From: Sipunculus nudus | Taxonomy: Eukaryota > Annelida > Sipuncula > Golfingiida > Sipunculidae | Reading direction: 5' to 3' | Assembly: GCA_026874595.1 (NCBI GenBank) | Contig: CM049320.1 | Span: 5,211,464-5,275,463 of the forward strand | DNA length: 64,000 bases | In this document: in pieces, positions 1-9,799 of the stretch | How the letters are laid out: each line of letters begins with the position of its first letter | Numbering within the stretch: position 1 is the first letter of the stretch | Position numbers and translations under genes: made by a program | Notes under the pieces: generated by a model | Seen by the model: the letters and a program-made list of their open reading frames with translations, nothing else | Databases searched by the model: none | Told to the model about the DNA's origin: nothing

Positions 1-932
1 TTCAAAAACACTAACATTCCATACAAACTTTTGTTTTTTTCTTTAACAAATAAGTCAAAGGTTCAGCTACAGCAGAAACATTTGGACAAAACCTCCTGTA
101 GTATCCAACTATACCAAGAAAACTCATTATTTGCTTTTTGTTTTCTGGTCTAGGAAATACAGAAATCGCACTTATTTTAGCATCAACAGGTTTTGCCTGA
201 CCCTGCACTAAAATATGACCCAGAAAATGTTACTTGCGCATGACAAAACTCAGTTTTGACTAAATTGACGGTCAGACGTGCTTCGCTCAGTCTTTCGAAG
301 AGGTAGCGAAAAATTAGTAGATGTTTCTCCCAGGTGTCGCTGTACACGATGAGGTCATCAATATATGCGTCGCAGCCCTGAATGCCCTTGACAACCATAT
401 AAATGAGTCACTGGAACGTGGCTTGCGAGTTCTTCATGCCAATTGGCATAACTGTATAGTGGTACAGGCCTTACGGCGTCACAAATCCGGACACTTATTT
501 CACTTGTTCTGTCAGCGGAACTTACCAGAATCCTTTTAACAAATCAAACTTGGAGCCACCGACTCGATCAATAGAATAATTGATCCTCGGAATTGGGAAC
601 GTATCATTCTTGGTGACAGAGTTCATTTTTCGGTAACTTCCATCAGGTTTTGGCACAAGAATACATGGTGAACTCCAGTTCTGTTACTCGGTTCAGTAGA
701 ATCATTGACCAGCAAATATTGAATATCACCTTGAAGATACTTTTGCTTTTCTGGATTCAATCTATAAGGATGCTGGTTGACTGCACTTGCCTCGCCAACA
801 CCGACGTCATGGCATAAAATGTTAGTTCGCGTTGGAATGTCACTAAACAAATGTTCATAATTCCGCAGCAGGTTTTTGAGGTGTTGTTGTTGTTTTTGTG
901 CGGTAATGTGTGACAGTTTGGCATCTGGTTTG
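1..932 (-). pseudogene. Reverse transcriptase remnant of the Gmr1-like element
   Basis: On the minus strand the frame begins with the linker, continues through HLFSDIPTRTNILCHDVGVG and QHPYRLNPEKQKYL (RT N-terminus, about 850-740), then SKFDLLKGFW (first catalytic Asp region), VMPIGMKN, the catalytic YIDD box at about 365-354, and FLGIVGYYRRFCPN in the thumb/connection region near 120. There are in-frame stops after LKGFW, in the FVTP region and after ATFQ, plus frameshifts near 620, 400 and 190, and a short deletion before SKFDL. RT would copy element RNA to DNA; this copy is dead. RNase H lies off the window. Confidence 0.88.
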
Positions 933-936
933 TTAA

Positions 937-2729
937 GGTAGCAGGACTGGTCAAAATCCTAAAAATTGGTGTTTTTCAATAAAAGGTATACGTAATATTG
1001 AATACAGGGCCGATCTAATGCACCTGAACCCATTTTGGGTCGCCGGTTACATTTTGTGGATAAATGGTTATTTCTATTCAGTAAACACCCAGTTGTGTTG
1101 ACAGGGTGTTTGTAAACTAACTCCAGCCCTGCCACAGGCCTGTCAATCACTCTGCCCCCAGCCCTCACCTGGATCATTCAGCCAATCGCGAGGTGCAAGT
1201 GTTTAATTAATGTATGGGCCAATTACCTCCGTGCACGAGGTGGCAAGAACTGACGGTCGACGTTTGATAGCCCAATCTAATTAGCTGAGCATACAACTGA
1301 TAAGCGTTGGAGAGCAACCCTAACTCTAGCCAATTAGTGTGCAAACAAACCCGTCATTGTGAATGATCTGTTAGTGTCATTGGCCTGTTTTTTTTTCGGG
1401 AATGTTAAGCGGAAACACAAATTATCACTTGACATCATGTTATTTCTGCTAAATCCTGAGCCTTTCGACAGATACGTAAAATTACTTTATAATAAGCTGC
1501 TTCATATCCCAACAATAACGTATATGATATTCATACTGTCAACACCGCAACAAATAAATATTACGCCAATACCAGACGAAACTACGATGGGCCGACGAGG
1601 CAAATCCCGAATGCCATTTGAAAAACTGCAGCAGTTGAATGATATCGAGAAGTCTCAGCGGGCTTTCGACTTTGACAGTGTTATCAACTAACAGCCGCTG
1701 TTGTAACAACATACTATTTCATTTAGATCCACCTTCGGATATGTGCATTCAACAAGAAAGATCTAGTCACTAATAACTAATGGACACTAATTACTATACA
1801 AACAGTTATCACGAGGTCAGTTATCACTAGGTTGATTGTTTAATTTGTTGCCATTTATAGATTCCATGTAAATAAACCTTCTTATAAGATAATCGGGCTC
1901 CTTCTGTGACTTGAATGTGTGTGCATGATGTATGAATGTTACAAACCATCGTCTTCCTATTCAGCCCTCCAATAAACAATAAGTCCAGATTTCACATATG
2001 ACTAGTATGTGTATGCGAGATTTGTATGATTGTTATAAACTCGTCTCTATTGTCAACTCCCAAATACCTATAATGTATGTAAAACGTGAAAAGTAAATCA
2101 ATCTTCGTTCTCCTTGAATGGCCATAGATCCCGCTCCCCTTGTTCCTGTGTAAACACGCGGTTACCTATTAGGCCCAGCTATGCACCTGTTCAGCCGCGG
2201 GTCCCGGTTGTCGGGTGCTCAGCCCACCTTGGCACTCGGCCAAATCTGTAAGCTCCGCCTACTGAAGTCCATGCACGTGCTGTTTGACAAGTCGCTGGTG
2301 TGACAGGTCAAACTTTTATCGTTTTAATACGTTTTTAAAGCAAAATAGTCAATTAATCCATGTTATTATAGCATGGTTTGATAAGAACCACCGTCTTGAC
2401 CAAATTCAAGTAATTTTTAAACTTAAGTCACTAAACAAAAATCGCCCGTGGGTTATTATCTAAATTCTCGATTTATTTAAGAAGATTTTCTGTATTTGCT
2501 TTAGTTGTGCTGGAATAAACTTTTTTTTGTTAAATATTAAAATTTAATTAAAATTCTTACAAATTCAAACCTGTTTCTCAGAAACAAAGTTTATTATCAC
2601 CAAACTATAGACAATTTTCTTAGCTTTCAGAAAATGTTTTCTTTAGGGGGTATTAAAGCATTAGATTGTTCAATGCAAAGGAAAAACTGAAACAGAGTCA
2701 GGTCAGGTGGAGGGACCAGTCCTGCCACC
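937..2729. mobile_element. TTAA-flanked DNA transposon nested in the retroelement (Kolobok- or piggyBac-like, non-autonomous)
   Basis: The left edge is TTAA (933-936) followed by GGTAGCAGGACTGGTC. The right edge, read inward on the minus strand, is TTAA (2730-2733) followed by GGTGGCAGGACTGGTC. The inverted termini match at 15 of 16 positions and the target duplication is TTAA. The insert separates two halves of the integrase-RT linker. TTAA duplications are known for piggyBac and Kolobok elements; the GG-start termini do not look like the usual piggyBac CCY, so Kolobok-like is preferred. The longest interior open frame (1359-1691, 110 aa) resembles no transposase I know, so the 1,793-bp element is probably non-autonomous. 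Confidence 0.75.
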
Positions 2730-2733
2730 TTAA

Positions 2734-3915
2734 GCACGTCTGAGTATTTTAGTTGTACTGTTCCACACTGAATGTCTACATTACACTTTCAATCAGTATC
2801 TACTAAAAATGGGTCAGGGTCAGTTTTTCAACAATTAACAGCAGTAACATTATGTACAACATCTGATGTGCTATTTCTGTCATTAATGTTTCAACATGTC
2901 AACATGGCACAGTTGTTTTTTCTTACCCCTATCTGGTGTTAACAGTATGTAATTTAAATCACTGACTTTCTTGTTCACAATAAAAAGACCAAAATACATA
3001 GCTTGCAGAGGTCTGCCAGGGATGGGTAGTAAGGCAAGGACCTTTTCACCACGCTCAAACGTCCTACTTACAGTGTGCTTGTCATACTTTGTATTCATTT
3101 TACTTTGTGCAGATTTTAGAAAAGAATTCGCAATCTCACATGCATTGTGTAGTTTAGTGCGAAAGTCTGAGACATACTGTGATAAACTGAGAGAATCAGG
3201 ATTTTCACACAAGAGTTTTTCTTTAAGCAGTTTTAATGACCGCGAACTAGTTCAAAGGGACTCCCGAAGACTCCCGAAAGAATTCTCTGACAGCAAACAG
3301 CAATAGGTGGATTCTTTCATCCCATTCTTTCTGTGTGTCATAGCAATAGGTCGTTATCATGTTTGTTTAATGTCTGGTGAAAACGCTCGAGGGCGCCCTG
3401 ACTCTGAGGATGGTATGGCGAAGAGCTGTACTGTTTTATACCTAGATCAAGCATGTTTTCTGGAATAAGCCAGACATTAAATTAGACCCTTGGTCAGACT
3501 GGACGGATTTTGGTACTCCAAAAGTTGTAAAAAATATGGTTAGAGCCTTGACAACACTTTTGGCATTAATTTTGCGCAATTGTATTGCCTCAGTGAACCT
3601 GGAAGATGCGCAAATAATTGTCAGCAAGTATTCATGTCCAGATTTTGTTTTGGGCAGTGGTCCAACACAGTCAACAATAATCCATCCTACAAAATGGTTC
3701 CTCGAAAGCAGGAGTAGGCCTAAGTGGGGCAATAGGATGATTCTGATTGGGCTTGCCTACCATCTGGCATGTATAGCATGATTTGCAACATTGTACAACA
3801 TCTGTTCTGAGGTTAGGCTAATAGAAGTGTGTACTAACTTTCTGATAAGTTTTATTTATACCTAAATGGCTAGACAAAGGAGCCTCATGTACCATGCTTA
3901 GAATATCACTGCGAT
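2734..3915 (-). pseudogene. Integrase remnant (HHCC zinc finger, DDE core, C-terminal domain)
   Basis: The minus strand holds an HHCC zinc-finger region at about 3905-3760 (VHEAPLSSHLGINK, then CCKSCYTCQMVGKP) with an in-frame stop between them. The catalytic core follows at 3732-3442, with the first Asp in WIIVDCVGPLPK and the second in VQSDQGSNLMS. The third acidic residue, in a segment reading YHPQSQGALERFHQ at about 3430-3370, is in another frame, so a frameshift separates the DDE triad. Frame 3212-2883 carries the C-terminal domain (LPIPGRPLQAMYFGLFIV, ending CHVDMLKH). Linker towards RT continues with stops to the TTAA insertion at 2730. Integrase would insert element cDNA; this copy is inactive. 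Confidence 0.85.
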
Positions 3916-4044
3916 AACTTTTGGGCACTACAATTTGATGTTTGATGGCCCACTCATCATCAGCGCATCAGTCGCCTTTTACGTATAAGCACTCCATTTT
4001 AACATAGAAACAAACTGTGTTCCCTGACAGTTCATCCTTAGAAA

Positions 4045-4990
4045 CTACCCTGAGAAACAAACATGAAATATCAGGGTTTTGCGATAAGTTCTGACCTTGA
4101 AAATGCTGCATCCTGCATCCTGTACGGGCGAGTCGTTATACGAGTCACTAGTGACTCCCAGAGTGTTATTATCTGGACCATTATCCTCATGTGTGTTTTT
4201 CTTGGCCATATATCTAGTTACAGCACATGAAGGATACAAACCAGGAATTTCCTGATTTTCAGGATCAGTGTACCGATCAAGTGACGGCTCTTCTGTCACT
4301 ATTGATCCAGGCTTTACTTTTTCACCTGCAATATCATTGCCTAGTAGCAATTCCCTTAAAGGGTAAAGTAGTTCTTATGCCCACAGTAATATTCCCAGAA
4401 ATTAAATCCGACATTAGATGTACACTGTTAAGCTGAAATGAAGTGTGCTTGTCTGAAAACATACCATGAACAAGTGTATATGCACCAGTAAAAGACCTAT
4501 TAGAAAATGGCAAAGTGTTTGCTAACATGAGAGTCCCTCAAAATTCTAATAGGGGTAGCATCTGAAAAATCATTTGAAAGTGATACAAAACCATCATGTA
4601 TGAGTGGCTGAAATAACTCCATTTCAGAGTCAGGAGAGGAATCTACTACTTCAGTTTCATCAAACAAAAAACTGACACAGACAGTGTCAGTAATAAACTC
4701 TTTTTCAGAGTCACTAAAGGAATCTACATCCTTATTACAATCAAACTCCTCACGAGGGTCAACTAAGGAATTTTCCTCAGCAGAAACAAACTTCTGTTTG
4801 TCATAAGAAGACCTAGCCTCATTTGAAATACTCTTGCAAGAGTCATAAAAGGACTTAGCCTTATTTGGTGGATACTCCTCGCAGGAGTCTTGAAAGGACC
4901 TAGCCGTTTTAAATTCCTCGCAGGAATCAAATGAGGTTTTTACCCCGCAAGCTACGGATTCTTCTTTGTAGTCAGACGGCACGTGGGCCT
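4045..4990 (-). pseudogene. Acidic Ser/Cys repeat linker and protease C-terminal remnant
   Basis: Frame 4982-4500 encodes a 160-residue acidic stretch in which a motif like SF-D-SCEE recurs at roughly 13-15-residue spacing (SFDSCEEF, SFQDSCEEY, SFYDSCKS, SSYDKQKF), a degenerate internal repeat. Frame 4350-4045 starts LLGNDIAGEKV, resembling the conserved end of a retropepsin domain (ILG-type motif), followed by the PR-to-integrase spacer with CAVTRYMAKK. The protease active-site triad was not located. The region lies between the gag zinc knuckle and the integrase zinc finger, as expected for protease. Confidence 0.6.
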
Positions 4991-5079
4991 CCGTAGCGTC
5001 AATCCCTTTTTTAGAGTCAAGAAAGGAGTTGAACCCCTTGTTTACATTAAAGGACCTGGCTCTTGTACTATGCTATGCA

Positions 5080-6095
5080 AAGATTTTGAAACAAAACCAG
5101 AAGGTTTGCTCTTTGGTTCAATTGCAGTCAGATATTAGATGACCTTCCTTTTTGCAGTAATTACATATTATATGCAAATGACTGGCCTTGGTTGGATTCA
5201 GACACAGTTATACGTGGACTGAGGTGTAGTAATGGACTTTGCTGAACTATAAGGACTACTAGTACCGGGTGACTGCGCCTTAATCTTCTTTTGAACACAC
5301 TGATTTACATTCTTGTTTGTGAATGATTGGTTTGATTTGCTAGTAAAGGACATTCTGTGTTAATGAATAATCATTACCTAATTGAGCAGCAATGTCAAGT
5401 GTTTCATGACTATTCTCATAAAAATGTTTTAACATCTGCGTTAATGCAGCGCTTAAATTCTGCAGGCAAAATCAACTGGCGCAAATTATCGTAATCTTTC
5501 ATTACATTTTTAGAACTACTCCAGCAATGAAACGATTTCTCTTTTATCCTAGCAAATTCTACATAGGTCTGTTCTTTTCGCTTTTCCCAATTTCTGAATT
5601 TCTGGCGGTAAGCCTCCGGAACTTACTCATAACCTTTTTAGGATTAACTGTTAACCTGGTCATAGGCAGCAGTGGCTTCTACTGAAAGCTGTGTATAAAT
5701 TTCTCTGACCTTGCCAGTCAATACACTTTGTAATAGCATTGTCCAATTTTCCTTAGGCCATTTTAAATTTTCAGCTACCTTCTCAAAGTATAAGAAATAT
5801 TTATCAACCTCTTTTTCTTGAAAAGGTGGCATAAGTCTCATGTGTTTAGTAACATCAAAACTGTGAGTTGGGGCAGCACTTTGACTATGTTTTAGTTTAA
5901 GTCTTTCTAACTCCAGTCGTTTTAACTCAATTTCTTTTTTTTTCTAGTCTTGCTCTTTCTATTTGTTTTTGTTTTTCTAAATTACACTCTTCTCTTTGTT
6001 TTTCTTGTTCTAATTCTAACTGTCTTAATGCTAGCTCATGTTGCATTTCTAACTTTTTAAATTCTAACTGAATAGCAAGGCTGTCATTTTTGGAT
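5080..6095 (-). pseudogene. gag remnant with coiled coil and CCHC zinc knuckle
   Basis: The N-terminal part (about 6090-5880) is rich in K, E, L and Q in heptad-like order, suggesting a coiled coil. The best open stretch, 5841-5644, contains PPFQEKEVDKYFLYFEKVAE, typical of the capsid-like Gag region of these elements. Further on, several stops and frameshifts are visible (about 5640-5380). At 5124-5165 there is a complete zinc knuckle, C-N-Y-C-K-K-E-G-H-L-I-S-D-C (CX2CX4HX4C), followed at once by a stop. Gag would package element RNA; this copy cannot encode an intact protein. Confidence 0.75.
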
Positions 6096-6155
6096 GTTTC
6101 TTATAAATAATGTATTATAAACAATGTGTCTAATAAATTTTCAAAACTATTAAGC

Positions 6156-6173
6156 CTCCCGGACGAGCCCACA
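6156..6173 (-). other. Primer binding site resembling tRNA-Pro
   Basis: The minus strand reads TGTGGGCTCGTCCGGGAG. By my comparison this matches 16 of 18 positions of the tRNA-Pro-type primer binding site used by several LTR elements. It lies just upstream, in element orientation, of the gag-like coiled-coil region, where a PBS is expected. The 5' LTR should therefore begin at 6174 and extend to higher coordinates, but I could not define its outer end. Confidence 0.65.
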
Positions 6174-7600
6174 ATTTTATATTACGGAACCTTATGTCAA
6201 CAGATCACGTATATATATAGGGGGGGGGGGGGGCTTTTGGCAGTCTTATATTCAAGGTAGGGGTAAGGGGTTTAGTCCTAGGGGACTTCCAAACAGGGGT
6301 GCTTTGACCAGGAAGGCTTTTGCCCTACACTTCCATCCATCCTGGGCCTTCGGTTGCCACCCCGTCTTTGTAATTTCATTTTTGTGCTTATTTCCGGAGT
6401 TTCACCCTGAAGAAAACACTGTGTTCTCTGCCTAGCCACTTTGCTTTTGCATAATTATAACATAACTAGCTCAAATCATGATAGGGATGTGGCAGGTACT
6501 TTCTTTATGTCTTAAAATGTGTGTATTATTGTACCAAATTATTAATTTAGGTTGATTAATGTTTTGTTTGATGCCTCGTCTAAGCTTGAATTTCGCCCAA
6601 ATAGCTTTATCAAGCTGAATACAACTGGACTTTCGAAATTCCTCTCTTGTTGCGAATTGATATAAAACTCCCCTTGTTGTAACTAAGGTGTGTTTAGGCT
6701 TAGTAAATTAAATGTAACAGCTATCCTTTGAAAACTACAAAGCGATACGTAAACTACAACATGTTTTAATATGAATGGAAACTATCACCTATGTATAACC
6801 ATTAATTGTATAAGAGATTATAAACATAAAAAATAAGATATACGCTTAACCATGTAAAGGAAATATGTATACAGTTTGCTTTCTTATGGATATACATTAT
6901 ATGTATATAAAAAACTGAAGACGGATCAGTGCAATCAAACGCTGTATCATGCCACGCCGTATATATGTTTTACATGGGAAGTAATCAAGAGAACATAACA
7001 CATGTAGAACAAATCGTTTCGTTTTAACCATTCAAGCACACAAACGTACTCTCACATTTTTGCAGCAGATTTCATTGTAAGGCGCAGTTTTTGAGCATAG
7101 TCGGTACATATATATTAAAATATTTGGAGCAGAACCAACATATACTTATGTATTAATAATATTTGCATACATATGCATTAATACTATTTAATATTTGTAG
7201 CATTGCCAATATTTACAATATAAACATTATATATATTAATATATATACATATATATGTATTTATATATATAAATTAATTATTCTACATTCCTTTCATATA
7301 TTGACTTTCAAAGAAAGCAGATGTATGGAATAATCAACTCCTTATAAACGTGAAAAGGAAAATACTTCACCTGCTGAGCTACCTACTCCTGTTTTCATCA
7401 AGTCTGACTGATACCAAATGACATTCAAATGTGGCTAATACACAGCGAGGTTTTATGTCATGTGGTATTTACTCTAAGTATGTTTGCAAACAATCAACAC
7501 AATATACTCCTAATTAAGAATCTGGGCTTTAAACAGAAATTGTTGTCTTCCGTTGTCTGGTCAAAGGCGATGAAAATAACCGAATAATGGCAAGCACCAC
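6174..7600. other. Non-coding stretch: possible 5' LTR, then AT-rich spacer
   Basis: The first few hundred bases should include the 5' LTR of the retroelement, but I could not define its outer boundary. A poly-G run sits at about 6219-6234 directly after a short AT run. From about 6500 to 7560 the sequence is AT-rich with short TA-rich patches (7200-7280). No supported gene is seen. Confidence 0.4.
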
Positions 7601-7601
7601 C

Positions 7602-8146
7602 TCCCCCCCCCCCCCCCGGGTAGGCTGTGTGACAGGGAACCCGTAATGAAAGACAATGGTGAATGGCTGTGTGTAAGGGAACCCGTGTTGGATGATAATT
7701 GTGTAGGGCAGTACGCCAGGACACCTGTTCCGGAAGACACTACTTTAGGGCTGTGCGGCAGGGTACCAGTGCTAGATGACACAGATGTAGCGCTATGTGA
7801 GAGGTTACCTGTGCTGGTATACACTGGTTTAGGGCTGTGTGACAGGATAAGCGTGCTGGATGACAATTGTTTAGGGCTGAGTGACAGGAAATCCGTGCTA
7901 GGTGACACTAGGGCTCTGTAACAATGAATATCTGTTGGGTAACACATGTAAAAGGCAATGTGACAGGGAACCCGCGTTGAATGACACTGGTGTAGGGCTG
8001 TGTGACATGGATCACGTGTTGTGTGACACTGATGAATGGCTCTGTGACAGGGAACCCGTGTTGGGTGACACTGGTGAGGGGCTTTGTGACAAGTAACCCT
8101 CTCTGAGTGACCCTGGAGTACGGCAGTGTGAGAGAGCTAACGTGCT
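7602..8146. repeat. 42-bp minisatellite array M1 (diverged, about 13 units)
   Basis: After a poly-C run (7602-7617), a degenerate 42-bp unit repeats, beginning GGGCTGTGTGACAGGG and ending near GGTGACACTGGTGTA. In the plus frame the ancestral unit would read GLYDRDTVLGDPGV (14 residues), but here most units have LCDR- or LCGR-like variants. Because 42 is divisible by three and the unit lacks stops in several frames, short open frames appear on both strands; I treat them as by-products. The array sits just downstream of CD225 exon 3 of copy A, as in the other units. Confidence 0.85.
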
Positions 8147-8353
8147 GCTATATATACTATAATGTTTCTATATCCGAGTCTATACATGTTAACTCAGGTC
8201 CCGACTTAATATTCGCGTGACAAATTTGAAGTTAGGGAACTTAAATTCTCCTATCATTACAGAAGGAAGATTTATTACAGCAAATGAAATAGATGCCACT
8301 TTAGCACCACCTTCCTTTTCTGATTCTCAATTTTCTATTGGCAGCATGGGGCT

Positions 8354-9104
8354 TCAAATGATGGCGCACAGGGGCCCAATTCGTTCTCGAGTCTGAATTG
8401 AAAAAAAAGCTCTACGAACTAAGACAATAATGTACACGACAGATGTCATAATGCCGAGCACGTAAAACACCATGGCTTTCCGAAAATCTATTCTATCAGC
8501 GCTCTGCTTAGACATCATAGAGTAGCCCAAGGAAATCGCACCTGCCAATTAAAATGTACAGTGTCACTATTCAGTTAGTTATTTTTCCTTTCACAAGTAC
8601 GCGCCGACGCACACGCATAAATTTTACACCTTTCACAGTAACATTGATAATAAATTATGTAAATCACAGCTGTATATGAGGTCACAGTTTCAATGTGTTG
8701 TATTTGTATTTTCGTATGAGCCGACATTACAGGGATCAGGTGGTGGTGAAGACTGAATGGTATTGAAATATGAAATTATATCTTGAATATAGTTGGTGTT
8801 CTCTTTGCTTCCTGGGGTTAATATACACTGCGCTTTATAATTTCACATTATTTCTCTAATAAGTTGAAACAAATAAATAGACTAATGTTACATATATAAA
8901 AACCCATCACAAGGTATGTTGCAACATAGGATTGTAAAGATGGAACATATCAGGTAGTCCTCTGGTCTAGCATCCCATTGAAAAAGTTCTCTCATAACAA
9001 CCCCATCCTGACCTCTTTGATTGGAGACGACAACTGGTTGCTGGGCATCAGTTTTCTTGTAATGAAGGTCATTCTCCATTGTATCCGAGGGGTTGTATTC
9101 AACA
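8354..9104 (-). pseudogene. CD225/dispanin (IFITM-like) gene copy A, broken
   Basis: Exon 2 (8908-9104) keeps its acceptor (TTTCGTGCAG) and full open frame including VEYNPSDTMENDLHYKKTDA and PEDYLICSIFTILCCNIPC, the first half of the CD225 domain. Its donor is changed from GT to AT (TGTG then ATGGGT). Exon 3 (8354-8541) keeps the acceptor and GAISLGYSMMS but lacks about seven residues before AMVFYVLGIMTS, and it runs past the family stop through a frameshift near RRAFFS. No exon 1 was found between 9.1 and 12.5 kb. Family members are small membrane proteins with two hydrophobic segments. A donor mutation plus missing exon 1 make it a likely pseudogene. Confidence 0.8.
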
Positions 9105-9182
9105 CTGCACGAAACAAGAATATATACTTATAAAGAATATTGAGGCTATGAAACGGTATTCAATACTTTATTAATGTTGGGC

Positions 9183-9790
9183 TAAAATCACTCATATCTC
9201 CGCAGTGTCTTGACTAATTCACCTAAAATTTGGCATGCGCCTACATCCTGGTTAGCTTTCCTGATTTTATGACAGGTGGCGCCACCTACATTTCCGTTCA
9301 CGCTGCAAACACATGCAAAACTGGTGGCGACACCTGCAACCATTTTTGCACAGCGTCCGTCTATTTGTCTGCCGTAGGATAAAATCACTCATAACTTGGC
9401 AGTGGTTTGACATATCTGCCTAAAATTTTGCAGGTATATACATCCTGGACAGCTTTCTTGATTTTATGACAGGTGGCGCCACCTACATTCTAGTTTACGC
9501 TGCAGACATCCAATCTCATATCTCGGGAACCGTTTGACCGATTGGGCCAACATTTTGCATGTGTATAGATCTCACATAACTCTTTTTCATATACAAAACT
9601 GGAGGGGGCTGCACAGCATTCGTTAATTTGTCTGCCGTGGGCTAAAATCGCTCATAGCTCAGTAGTGGTTTGACTTATCTGCCTAAAATTTTGCAGGTTA
9701 TACATCTCGGTTAGCTTTCTCGATTTGTCTGGAAAGTGACGGCACCTACATGCACAATTCGGCTGTAGACATCCATGCTAATATGCAACA
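9183..9790. repeat. Three direct repeats of about 200-270 bp carrying a GGTGGCGCCACC palindrome
   Basis: Three successive copies start near 9183, 9378 and 9648 with GCTAAAATCACTCATA-like sequence, continue through TGACTTATCTGCCTAAAATT, and in copies 1 and 2 contain the perfect 14-bp palindrome AGGTGGCGCCACCT (9274-9287 and 9471-9484). The third copy lacks the palindrome. They lie where intron 1 of CD225 copy A would be. I see no coding sense; most likely a dispersed repeat that duplicated locally. Confidence 0.75.
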
Positions 9791-9799
9791 CACCTCACT

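Larger units (their letters stand above)
1..6173 (-). mobile_element. Degenerate Gmr1-like Ty3/Gypsy LTR retrotransposon (left part outside window)
   Basis: Read on the minus strand, the order is primer binding site, gag with zinc knuckle, acidic linker, protease remnant, integrase, then reverse transcriptase running off position 1. Sequence similarity is to Ty3/Gypsy pol, but integrase precedes RT, as in the Gmr1 group (Ty3/Gypsy elements with a Ty1/copia-like pol order). The reading frame is broken by many stops and frameshifts, so the copy is dead. A TTAA-flanked DNA transposon at 937-2729 splits the integrase-RT linker; the linker frame resumes across the two edges when the insert and one TTAA are discounted, so both halves belong to one element. 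The RNase H region and 3' LTR lie beyond the left edge. Confidence 0.85.

Noticed and set aside
1359-1691. 110-codon frame inside the TTAA transposon as a transposase
   Set aside because: No transposase motif is recognisable, and a TTAA element's transposase is expected to be several times longer.
1-3915. Two separate retroelements to explain integrase before RT
   Set aside because: The linker frame is continuous across the TTAA insertion edges, and this order is known for Gmr1-like elements, so one element is the simpler reading.
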